A DNA stretch of 64,000 bases from Bacteroidales bacterium. GTDB lineage: Bacteria > Bacteroidota > Bacteroidia > Bacteroidales > UBA932. A program made the translations under genes and the position numbers. Below the pieces are notes generated by a model. It was not told the origin of the DNA and did not search any database. It saw only the letters and a program-made list of their open reading frames with translations. Within the stretch, counting starts at the first letter, position 1. Each line of letters opens with the position of its first letter. The DNA lies in assembly GCA_017459075.1 (NCBI GenBank), contig JAFUDQ010000007.1, positions 62,001 to 126,000 on the forward strand, given 5' to 3'. Below, one piece after another: positions 57,446 to 64,000 of the stretch.

Positions 57446-58753
57446 ATGAGCCTTGTAGCAATAGTAGGAAGACCTAATGTAGGTAAATCCACCCTCTTCA
57501 ACCGTCTGGTAGGAATGCGCCAGGCAATTGTAGACGAGACAGCAGGCGTTACCCGCGACCGCCATTACGGCAAGTGCGAATGGTGCGGCCATGAGTTCTC
57601 CGTAGTAGATACGGGCGGCTGGTCTTCTGGCAGTGACGATGCCTTTGAGCAGGAGATTCGCAAGCAGGTGGTAATTGCCATCGAAGAAGCAGACCTTGTG
57701 CTTTTCATGGTTGAGTCTGCAGCCGGCATTACTGACTACGATGCAGAGATTGCTGATCTTCTGCGCCGCAGCGGCAAACCTGTCGTACTTTGCGTCAACA
57801 AGGTTGATAACGGAGAGAAGATTTTTGATACCTACCAGTTCTATTCGCTGGGGCTCGGAGAGGTATGGAGTATTTCCGCCGCCAACGGCAGCGGAACAGG
57901 TGACCTTCTGGATGAGGTTGTGCGCCTGCTTCCGGAGGAAACTACCGCTGAGGACCCTTATGCAGGGCTCCCTCATATTGCCATTGTTGGCAAGCCTAAC
58001 GTTGGAAAATCTTCCCTGACCAATGCCCTTCTTGGAGAGGAACGAAACATTGTTACCCCCGTAGCCGGAACTACAAGAGATTCTATTTCAAGTCATTACA
58101 ATAAGTTTGGACACGAATTCATTCTTGTTGATACCGCCGGTATGCGCCGCAAGAACAAAGTGTCTGAAGATCTGGAGTTCTATTCCGTTATGCGTGCCAT
58201 CAGGGCTATCGAGCATTCCGATGTTTGTATTTTGATGATAGATGCCGCCAACGGCATTGAGGCCCAGGATATGGCTATCTTCAACCTTATTCGTAAGAAC
58301 AAGAAGGGCTGCGTTGTGGTTGTGAACAAGTGGGATACTATTGAGAAGGATTCCAAGACGATGAATGTTTATACCGAGGGTATCAAGGCCCGCCTGGCTC
58401 CGTTCAATGATGTTCCCATTATCTTTACTTCTGTTATTAACAAGCAGCGTATACTTGACGTGCTTGATGCAGTAGGCAAGGTTTACGATAATTACAGCAG
58501 GAAGATCCAGACTTCCCAGCTGAATGAGGTCATGCTGCCGGAGATTGAGAATTATCCTCCGCCGGCATGGAAGGGTAAATACGTGAAAATCAAGTTTATA
58601 ACCCAGCTTCCTACGGCTTGCCCGTCTTTTGCTTTCTTCTGCAATCTTCCGCAGTATGTCAAGGACCCTTACAAGCGTTTCTTGGAGAATAAGCTTCGCG
58701 AGCATTTTGATCTCACCGGCTGTCCCATCCAAGTCTTCATTCGCCAGAAATAA
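57446..58753 (+). CDS. der: Ribosome-associated GTPase Der (EngA)
   Basis: A 435-residue protein with two GTPase domains: [16 protein letters not shown] at residue 7 with DTGG and NKVD motifs, and [16 protein letters not shown] at about 180 with [10 protein letters not shown] and NKWD. A C-terminal KH-like domain ends in [11 protein letters not shown]. It is required for 50S assembly. It is the last gene of the engB-prs-small protein-der run, and the shared-type terminator follows at 58822. Confidence 0.96.
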   Translation: MSLVAIVGRPNVGKSTLFNRLVGMRQAIVDETAGVTRDRHYGKCEWCGHEFSVVDTGGWSSGSDDAFEQEIRKQVVIAIEEADLVLFMVESAAGITDYDAEIADLLRRSGKPVVLCVNKVDNGEKIFDTYQFYSLGLGEVWSISAANGSGTGDLLDEVVRLLPEETTAEDPYAGLPHIAIVGKPNVGKSSLTNALLGEERNIVTPVAGTTRDSISSHYNKFGHEFILVDTAGMRRKNKVSEDLEFYSVMRAIRAIEHSDVCILMIDAANGIEAQDMAIFNLIRKNKKGCVVVVNKWDTIEKDSKTMNVYTEGIKARLAPFNDVPIIFTSVINKQRILDVLDAVGKVYDNYSRKIQTSQLNEVMLPEIENYPPPAWKGKYVKIKFITQLPTACPSFAFFCNLPQYVKDPYKRFLENKLREHFDLTGCPIQVFIRQK

Positions 58754-58821
58754 CTAAAGGAAGGAGGCGGGGGTCCTGCAGGGCAATGCCCTGACAGCGT
58801 GGAAAGGATGAAATGGAAATA

Positions 58822-58863
58822 ATCACAAAAAGGACATCTCCACAGAGATGTCCTTTTTGTGAT
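58822..58863. terminator. Bidirectional intrinsic terminator between der and tRNA-Arg
   Basis: A 19-bp stem (58822-58840 with 58845-58863) around the loop CACA, A-rich and T-rich on opposite sides. Its inner 16-bp stem equals that of the terminator at 13526-13561. Its right arm overlaps the tRNA 3' end by four bases. Confidence 0.88.
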
Positions 58864-58933
58864 TCGGTTGGGATTCGAACCCAAGACCCACAGCTTAGAA
58901 GGCTGTTGCTCTATCCAGCTGAGCTACCGAACC
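58860..58933 (-). tRNA. tRNA-Arg (anticodon TCT)
   Basis: The 74-nt minus-strand cloverleaf begins GGTTCGGTAGCTCAGCTGG. The acceptor stem GGTTCGG pairs with CCGAATC (one G-U). The anticodon arm ACAGC-CTTCTAA-GCTGT gives anticodon TCT, and the T arm carries GGTTCGAATCC. The discriminator base is A. CCA is not encoded. It reads AGA codons. Confidence 0.95.
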
Positions 58934-59046
58934 GTACCCAAAACCCCTTTAAAAGGAAAAGGGACTGCAAATATACGACTTTTCTTTAAAAAACCGCATA
59001 TTTGCCCCAAGATTCATTAACTCAGCAGACAATAACAATAATTGCC

Positions 59047-59454
59047 ATGGCCGATAATTACTTGGAAAACAAATTTGAACAGCTTCAGTCACGCCGCTCA
59101 ATAAAAGTAGTGAAGAGAATCAACATGTCATTGGACACACTCCTTAAGAAAAACCGCAGTTACCGCGGTTATGACCCGACAAGACTCGTAACCAAAGAAG
59201 AACTAAAGGAACTCGTGTCCGTTGTCTCCCTTTGCGGCTCCGGACAGAACCATCAGACCCTGAGATTCCGCTTGGTAACAGCAGAAGAATCAGACAAAGT
59301 CTTGCCGCTTAAACCGCTGGCCGTAATCGCCATCGGCAAAGGGGCGGAATCCATCTTCCTGAAACCGGTCGGGGCCGGCGAAAGCCTTACCTACTATCGG
59401 ACCGATGGCGTCCACTTCGTCCCAAAACTCCAAGTGGACGACCTGATTATTTGA
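59047..59454 (+). CDS. Nitroreductase-family protein missing its central core
   Basis: A 135-residue protein. The N-terminal 75 residues match nitroreductases (DTLLKKNRSYRGYDPTRLVT, SLCGSGQNHQTLRFRLVTAE). The last 35 match the family C-terminus (SLTYYRTDGVHFVPKLQVDD). Full-length relatives are about 200 residues. The roughly 70-100 residues between them, which carry much of the FMN site and dimer interface, are absent, yet the frame is kept. Enzymatic function is doubtful. The start at 59047 (MADNYLENKFEQ) fits the family. It overlaps the convergent M48 gene by 8 bp. Confidence 0.8.
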   Translation: MADNYLENKFEQLQSRRSIKVVKRINMSLDTLLKKNRSYRGYDPTRLVTKEELKELVSVVSLCGSGQNHQTLRFRLVTAEESDKVLPLKPLAVIAIGKGAESIFLKPVGAGESLTYYRTDGVHFVPKLQVDDLII

Positions 59455-60223
59455 TAAGACCGTCGGCCTTAAGTTTCTTCTGGATGCGGGTGATTCTGGT
59501 TGCAGTATCCGGGTGAGAAGAGAACAGGTTGCTAACCATATCGCTGGTCTGTCCGCCATTGTTCTCCAAAGACTGCAACTTCTGGAAACTCTGCATCAGG
59601 CAAGCCGGATTCTTCCCGGCACCTTTAAGGAAGGTATAGGCATAGTCGTCAGACTCCGTCTCCTGCTTCCTGGAATACTTGGCATTGAGAATAGCCTCTC
59701 CCATTGCGCCAAGCTGAGACTGCGTCAAAGCGCCAATCTGCCCGCCGACGGAAGAAATACCCGTTCTTGCAGCCGATGTCAAAATAGCATTCTGCATCTG
59801 CTTGCGGGTATGCTTCTTGGCTACATGGCCAATTTCATGGCCGATGACTCCGAGAATCTCATCATCAGTCATAAGGTCCATAAGACCCGTGTAAACGCGC
59901 ACGCTGCCATCGGCGCAGGCGAAAGCATTAACCTCGCTGGTCTGGTAAACCTTGAAGTTGAGGGGAACTCCATCCACGGACGTAAGACCGGAAGTAATCC
60001 TGCGGAGACGCTTTGTGTAAGCGTTACTCTCCGGAAGTACCTTGCTCTGGGCATCCAGCTGCGAAATATACTCGGCAACATAAGCCCTTACTTCAGAATC
60101 ACTTAAAGACATCGCCTGTGCAGCCTGCAAACCCCCTTGCAGAAGGGCGTCGGTATTGAGTGTGCCACAGGCAGAAACCGCCATAACTATTGCGGCAAAT
60201 ACGGGGATAAGGAGTCTTTTCAT
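59447..60223 (-). CDS. M48 family metalloprotease, lipoprotein
   Basis: A 258-residue lipoprotein (VMAVSACGTL). The zinc motif is HEIGH in GVIGHEIGHVAKKHTRKQM, and the third ligand Glu is in KQETESDDYAYTF. VNAFACADGSVRVYTGLMD precedes it. This is the LoiP/YggG-like periplasmic M48 type, involved in envelope protein quality control. The -7 box is at 60254-60247. Confidence 0.92.
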   Translation of the reverse strand: MKRLLIPVFAAIVMAVSACGTLNTDALLQGGLQAAQAMSLSDSEVRAYVAEYISQLDAQSKVLPESNAYTKRLRRITSGLTSVDGVPLNFKVYQTSEVNAFACADGSVRVYTGLMDLMTDDEILGVIGHEIGHVAKKHTRKQMQNAILTSAARTGISSVGGQIGALTQSQLGAMGEAILNAKYSRKQETESDDYAYTFLKGAGKNPACLMQSFQKLQSLENNGGQTSDMVSNLFSSHPDTATRITRIQKKLKADGLIK

Positions 60224-60246
60224 ATAGTGTTAGTGTTTTGTTTTCC

Positions 60247-60254
60247 CAAAGGTA
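60247..60254 (-). promoter_or_regulatory. M48 protease promoter -7 box
   Basis: Minus-strand TACCTTTG, a TAnnTTTG match 23 bp upstream of the ATG at 60223. It lies close to the end of the preceding flippase-like gene. Confidence 0.55.
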
Positions 60255-60267
60255 TGAAAAAAACGGG

Positions 60268-61266
60268 TTACTTCCTAATGGCTTCGGACAGATAGCTTGC
60301 TCCGCCGCACAAGATTTGGACAAGAGCCTGCGATTCGTGGGACAGGACGGCGAAGATAATGCCGCTTTCTGCCGGAATGCCATAAATGGTGCTTAATGCA
60401 AGGGTAGTAAGATAATGATATGCGCCGAATCCGCCGGGAACAGGGATGATAGAACTGATTGACCCAACGGACATAAGGAACAGTGCATCAAGAGGCCCCA
60501 GGGTCTCGAACCCCATTCCGGCTCCGGCAAGGGAACCAAGGATGCAGGCGCTGTTTGCCCAATAGGCGAACCAAAGCAGGAGGGTAAGCATCAGGAACTT
60601 CCACCATGAAGGCATCCTGAAACATTCCTTCACGCCAGTCAGGATTCCCTCTACAAAGCCCAAAATCTTAGCGAAAAACCTGTTTCGGCCGCGCAGGAAC
60701 CAGCAGGCGCCAAGAAGCAGGGCTACCAAACAAAGGCCTGCAAGCAGTATTCCGGTAGAAGAAAAGTTGACGGCTCCAAGCTTCTCGGAGAAAGACTCGC
60801 CCAACTGCTTGCTGAATACAAGCCAGACTACAGCCAAAAGAATAAGCATGACCATGGTATCCCAAACCCTGTCTACAATGACGGTACCAAGCACTTTGTC
60901 AAAGCTGGCAAGACGCTTTCCTTCAGCGTCTTTCGCCGAATGCCGTGTAATAATACCGCAGCGTGCAATTTCCCCACCACGGGGGATAACCATATTGACT
61001 ATATAGCTGATATTCACGGCATTAAGAGTGGTAAGCCTTCCTGTAGACGGGTCAATAGGCAGGAGGGTCTCCCGCCAGCGGCGGCTTCGAATCCAGAAAG
61101 CATAACCTCCTATAAACATGGACAAAAGCACATACTGCCAGGAGCAGCGGCCAAGTCCGCCAAAAAACAGGTTCCAGTCGATGCCCCTGAAAGAGAACCA
61201 CAGAAGAGCCGCGGCCAGCAGCGCTGACAGCGAGTATTTCAGTATATTTCCAAGCCTTTTATCCAT
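60268..61266 (-). CDS. Lysylphosphatidylglycerol synthase TM-domain (YbhN/UPF0104) protein
   Basis: A 332-residue protein with about eight membrane helices. Family segments are GGYAFWIRSRRWRETLLPID, VNISYIVNMVIPRGGEIARC and SVGSISSIIPVPGGFGAYHY. It corresponds to the flippase-type membrane part of MprF without the synthase domain, so it may move a lipid or precursor. It is divergent from the adenosine kinase gene. The -7 box is at 61281-61274. Confidence 0.88.
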   Translation of the reverse strand: MDKRLGNILKYSLSALLAAALLWFSFRGIDWNLFFGGLGRCSWQYVLLSMFIGGYAFWIRSRRWRETLLPIDPSTGRLTTLNAVNISYIVNMVIPRGGEIARCGIITRHSAKDAEGKRLASFDKVLGTVIVDRVWDTMVMLILLAVVWLVFSKQLGESFSEKLGAVNFSSTGILLAGLCLVALLLGACWFLRGRNRFFAKILGFVEGILTGVKECFRMPSWWKFLMLTLLLWFAYWANSACILGSLAGAGMGFETLGPLDALFLMSVGSISSIIPVPGGFGAYHYLTTLALSTIYGIPAESGIIFAVLSHESQALVQILCGGASYLSEAIRK

Positions 61267-61273
61267 ATCGGTG

Positions 61274-61281
61274 CAAAAATA
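61274..61281 (-). promoter_or_regulatory. YbhN-like gene promoter -7 box
   Basis: Minus-strand TATTTTTG, a TAnnTTTG match 7 bp from the ATG at 61266, again implying a very short leader. Confidence 0.5.
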
Positions 61282-61316
61282 ATCATTTCTATCCGAAGAA
61301 ATCCGATAATATTCAT

Positions 61317-61324
61317 TATTTTTG
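61317..61324 (+). promoter_or_regulatory. Adenosine kinase promoter -7 box
   Basis: TATTTTTG, a TAnnTTTG match 26 bp upstream of the ATG at 61351. Confidence 0.6.
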
Positions 61325-61350
61325 TTAGTTGAACATTAAACAGACTAAGT

Positions 61351-62346
61351 ATGAAATCCATTCTTGGAATAGGCAACGCCCTGACCGATATTCTTGCCGT
61401 CCTTCCGGACGACACCCTTCTTTCCAAATATCATCTTCCTAAGGGAAGCATGCAGCATGTGGACATGGAAACCGGAGACAAAATCTGGAGTGCCCTTAAG
61501 GAAATAGGGGTAAAATACGTTCCTGGCGGCTCGGCAGCCAACACAATCACCTGTACTTCAATCTTCGGCATGCCATCAGGCTACATCGGCAAAATAGGAA
61601 ACGATGAACTTGGAAACCTTTTCAAGAGTACAATGGAGCAGTTCGGCGTAAAGACAACAATGCTCTACGGTACAAAGTCTTCCGGAAGATGCATGGTGTT
61701 CATTTCCGGCGCCAATGCAGAGCGCACCTTCGCGGACTATATGGGCTCCGCCCTTGAAATGGGCCCAGAAGACCTTAAGCCTGAGTATTTCCAGGGATAT
61801 GATTACTTTCATATAGAAGGATATCTTGTTCAGAATCAAGACCTTATCTCTACCGCCGTACAGATGGCTAAGGAAGCCGGCTGCATCATCTCCATCGACA
61901 TGGCATCTTATAATGTGGTAGAGTCAAATGAGGCCTTCCTTCATAACCTGGTAGACAAGTATGTAGACATCGTCTTTGCAAATGAGACTGAGGCGAAGGC
62001 TTTCACCAAAAAAGAGCCTCGTGAGGCTCTTGAAGAGCTTAGCCACCACTGCCAGATTGCAGTTGTGAAGGTAGGAAAAGACGGCTCCATGGTTCAGCAA
62101 GGGAGTGAATACTATTTTATTGAGCCTTGGCCGGCCGATGCAATAGATGCAACAGGAGCAGGCGATACTTATGCGGCAGGATTCTTGTATGCACATGCAC
62201 TTGGAATGCCTCTCAAGGTCTGCGGAGAGATAGGCTCAATAATCGCAGCCAAGGTTGTAGAGGTAATAGGAACCAAGATTGATGTTCCCAGGTGGAAGGC
62301 TGCCAAGCAGGAAATCAGGGAGCTGATATCTGCAAACGAGAAGTAA
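61351..62346 (+). CDS. PfkB-family sugar/nucleoside kinase (adenosine kinase-like)
   Basis: A 331-residue ribokinase-fold enzyme. GNALTDILAVLPDDTLLSKY begins the fold, VPGGSAANTITCTSIFG is the substrate-binding GG motif, and the catalytic anion hole is DATGAGDTYAAGFLYAHALG with the base Asp. Bacteroidota homologues are usually named adenosine kinase; the exact substrate (adenosine or a sugar) is not certain. It overlaps the next gene by one base (TAATG). Confidence 0.88.
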   Translation: MKSILGIGNALTDILAVLPDDTLLSKYHLPKGSMQHVDMETGDKIWSALKEIGVKYVPGGSAANTITCTSIFGMPSGYIGKIGNDELGNLFKSTMEQFGVKTTMLYGTKSSGRCMVFISGANAERTFADYMGSALEMGPEDLKPEYFQGYDYFHIEGYLVQNQDLISTAVQMAKEAGCIISIDMASYNVVESNEAFLHNLVDKYVDIVFANETEAKAFTKKEPREALEELSHHCQIAVVKVGKDGSMVQQGSEYYFIEPWPADAIDATGAGDTYAAGFLYAHALGMPLKVCGEIGSIIAAKVVEVIGTKIDVPRWKAAKQEIRELISANEK

Positions 62347-62876
62347 TGATTTTAACGGAATATTTCAGGAAAAACGCGTTGCGAAGGCAGCGCAGCAGCA
62401 TTCCTACTACCATTTTGCCGCTGGGCAAAGTGTCGTCGGCAATAGCATTCATTGACGTTGAAGACCCCTCTTTCAATGAGTGCAAGAACTCCCTTATGAT
62501 TTTTTTCAGGGAGAATAAGATAAAGGGAGAGATTTTCTTTTTTGACCTTCGCAGGATTGGCAAGGGGGAAAGGCTTATCACCAGCGTTACCAATACCATA
62601 CTTAAGAGGGATTTGAACTGGTACGGCCGTCCTTCTTCCGAAAAGCTTGCCTGGCTGGACAGTTTCCAGGAAGTGGATATGCTCATCTCTCTTCTGCCCG
62701 ACAGCTCCTTCCTTTCCATCTTTACCGCCGGCTACTGCAAAGCCAGATGCAAGGTAGGAAGGGTACAGCTTCGCGGTGGCATTTTTGACATAGTTGTAGC
62801 TGACCCTTCTGGGCGTACGCTTTCAGAAGCTGAGAGCTTCGAGGCTATGAAAACCATTTTAAAAAAGATTCAATAA
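62346..62876 (+). CDS. DUF6913-like protein
   Basis: A 176-residue protein of a Bacteroidota-specific type that I assign tentatively to DUF6913. It starts MILTEYFRKNALRRQRSSIP and continues SSAIAFIDVEDPSFNECKNS, EVDMLISLLPDSSFLSIFTA and CKARCKVGRVQLRGGIFDIV. No signal peptide or membrane helix is present. It is translationally coupled to the kinase gene and 12 bp before the DUF368 gene. Function is unknown. Confidence 0.6.
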   Translation: MILTEYFRKNALRRQRSSIPTTILPLGKVSSAIAFIDVEDPSFNECKNSLMIFFRENKIKGEIFFFDLRRIGKGERLITSVTNTILKRDLNWYGRPSSEKLAWLDSFQEVDMLISLLPDSSFLSIFTAGYCKARCKVGRVQLRGGIFDIVVADPSGRTLSEAESFEAMKTILKKIQ

Positions 62877-62888
62877 ACTGATAATCTG

Positions 62889-63785
62889 ATGTCTGTAAAA
62901 CCATTTTTGGACGATATTGTCAATGGACTGAAAGGCTTCGCGATGGGCGCGGCAAACGTAATTCCCGGAGTAAGCGGCGGCACCATCGCCCTGATAACCG
63001 GCATCTTCGGCCGAATCATCGGTGCGCTTAACGCGCTTAGCAGCGTCTCTACGTGGAAGCTGCTTTTCAAAGGCCGGTTCAGGGATTTCGTGACCAGGAT
63101 TGACGGTCGTTTCCTGCTTGCCGTTGGCATCGGAATGGTTCTGAGTGTCTTCTCCCTGGCCAAACTCATGACCTTTGTCCTTGAGAATTATCCCGTTCAG
63201 ACGTGGGCCTTCTTTTTTGGGATGATAGCTGCATCTGCGATTTACATGCTTGCCGATGTCAAAGGCTGGAAGATTTTCTACCTTTTGTGGATGATTATAG
63301 GTGCCGCTATTGGCGTGGTTCTGTTTACGGTTTCCCCAGCGCAGACTACAAACGACCTCTGGTTTATATTTATCTGCGGTGCGATAGCTATCTGTACCAT
63401 GATTTTGCCTGGCGTTTCCGGAAGCTTCGTCCTCCTGCTCCTTGGCAAATATGAGTATATAATGGAAGCTATTGGCGGCCTTAACTGGCCGATACTGGCC
63501 GTCTTCGGCCTTGGCTGCGTTATTGGCCTTGCTGCTTTTTCCAAGATTCTTCACTGGCTTCTTGGCCGATGGGAACAGCAAACCATGCTTGTGCTTATCG
63601 GTTTTGTAATGGGCTCACTTATAAAGGTTTGGCCCTGGAGCGCAGAGTCTCTGGACAAAGCTGCCGATGCTGCTGGAGCCCCAGTAGGCCCCATGATTGT
63701 CTCTGGAATAATATGGATAGTCATTGGCATTGCAGCAGTAATAATAATGGAGCTTGCGGGCCGTGCCACAAGCTCCAGGAAATAG
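62889..63785 (+). CDS. DUF368 family undecaprenyl-phosphate flippase
   Basis: A 298-residue protein with about eight helices. The family signature GFAMGAANVIPGVSGGTIAL opens it, and a second copy of the motif is MILPGVSGSFVLLLLGKYEY. DUF368 (PopT) proteins were shown to return undecaprenyl phosphate across the inner membrane for envelope glycan synthesis. FFFGMIAASAIYMLAD is also conserved. It is the last gene of the plus-strand run from 61351. Confidence 0.9.
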   Translation: MSVKPFLDDIVNGLKGFAMGAANVIPGVSGGTIALITGIFGRIIGALNALSSVSTWKLLFKGRFRDFVTRIDGRFLLAVGIGMVLSVFSLAKLMTFVLENYPVQTWAFFFGMIAASAIYMLADVKGWKIFYLLWMIIGAAIGVVLFTVSPAQTTNDLWFIFICGAIAICTMILPGVSGSFVLLLLGKYEYIMEAIGGLNWPILAVFGLGCVIGLAAFSKILHWLLGRWEQQTMLVLIGFVMGSLIKVWPWSAESLDKAADAAGAPVGPMIVSGIIWIVIGIAAVIIMELAGRATSSRK

Positions 63786-63800
63786 TCTTTAACAGTTTTC

Positions 63801-64000
63801 TTAAAAAATCCTGATTCCGAAGAAGCTCAGATTCTGAAGGACAAGCCATATAACAACCAGGGCAATCAGAATGAATGCAAAAGCCTTGGTTCCGCTTTTC
63901 TTTATGCCAAGGGGAACAAGGATGAGTGAGAGGCTCTGGATGATTGCGAGTACTCCGTATACGATGGTAATAGTCTTGGAATAGCTGAATACGTACTGTA
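63801..64000 (-). CDS. Membrane protein, C-terminal part (start beyond window)
   Basis: The minus-strand frame is open from the right edge to a TAA at 63803-63801, encoding about 65 residues. There are two hydrophobic helices (TIVYGVLAIIQSLSLILVPL, then AFAFILIALVVIWLVLQNLS) separated by a short basic turn (GIKKSGTK). Family cannot be assigned from this piece. It is convergent with the DUF368 gene. Confidence 0.65.
   Translation of the reverse strand, partial: QYVFSYSKTITIVYGVLAIIQSLSLILVPLGIKKSGTKAFAFILIALVVIWLVLQNLSFFGIRIF

Noticed and set aside
62859..63581. Minus-strand 240-codon frame opposite the DUF368 gene
   Set aside because: Highly charged, low-complexity antisense translation of a membrane protein gene with strong family motifs.

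Overview
This 64 kb window is chromosomal DNA from a member of the Bacteroidota, most probably the order Bacteroidales and probably an uncultured gut-type lineage. The evidence is the repeated TAnnTTTG -7 promoter element ahead of many genes, a TonB-dependent-receptor-like outer membrane protein encoded beside a BlaI/M56 pair, Bacteroidota-restricted families (DUF4783, DUF3127, DUF1015 near serC-serA), a short SerA without an ACT domain, and M48 and FKBP lipoproteins. Base composition is moderate and even, except for an AT-rich block at about 45.0-47.0 kb. Species cannot be named from sequence reading alone.

Layout. 1-5.9 kb, minus strand: a serine hydrolase lipoprotein, then BlaI repressor, M56 receptor-peptidase with a TonB-like C-terminus, a TPR protein and an outer membrane receptor running off the left edge. 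Two operators of identical geometry sit at the blaI promoter. 6-13.5 kb, plus strand: DUF1015 protein with a metallothionein-like Cys cluster, lipoprotein serpin, an ECF sigma factor fused through a membrane helix to an outer membrane beta-barrel, an IMPACT protein, serC and serA. 13.5-25.1 kb: GH27 alpha-galactosidase, DEDDh exonuclease, PAS protein, GltS, EamA transporter, a decayed MntA/HepT pair, zinc-ribbon membrane proteins, and a second, intact MNT/HEPN pair whose nucleotidyltransferase carries an XRE domain. 25.1-40.8 kb is mostly housekeeping: miaA, recQ, FKBP isomerase, DUF3127, dnaG, metG, O-methyltransferase, M16 peptidase, dnaX, lptB.

40.8-47.2 kb is an accessory island bounded by two direct copies of a palindromic repeat array. 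It holds a REP-associated Y1 transposase (RAYT), an IS66 element with perfect terminal repeats and an 8-bp target duplication, an IS982-like transposase, a strongly predicted structured RNA with its own promoter and terminator, and small AT-rich lipoprotein or membrane genes, one frameshifted. 47.3-64 kb returns to core functions: a NtrC-like regulator without a DNA-binding domain, cmk, ispH, efp, a very large NtrY-like histidine kinase, rlmH, engB, prs, der, tRNA-Arg(TCT), an M48 protease, a YbhN-type flippase homologue, adenosine kinase and a DUF368 C55-P flippase.

Most unusual: (1) the single-polypeptide sigma factor-TM-beta-barrel; (2) two hairpins, 5.3 kb apart, with unrelated stems but an identical 15-nt apical loop; (3) the rod-like RNA at about 45,013-45,249; (4) a repeat family (core GTCATTTCGAGCGAAGTC) that has entered at least three coding sequences in frame and shows a 20-bp period between genes but a 21-bp period inside one; (5) a RAYT next to REP-like arrays.
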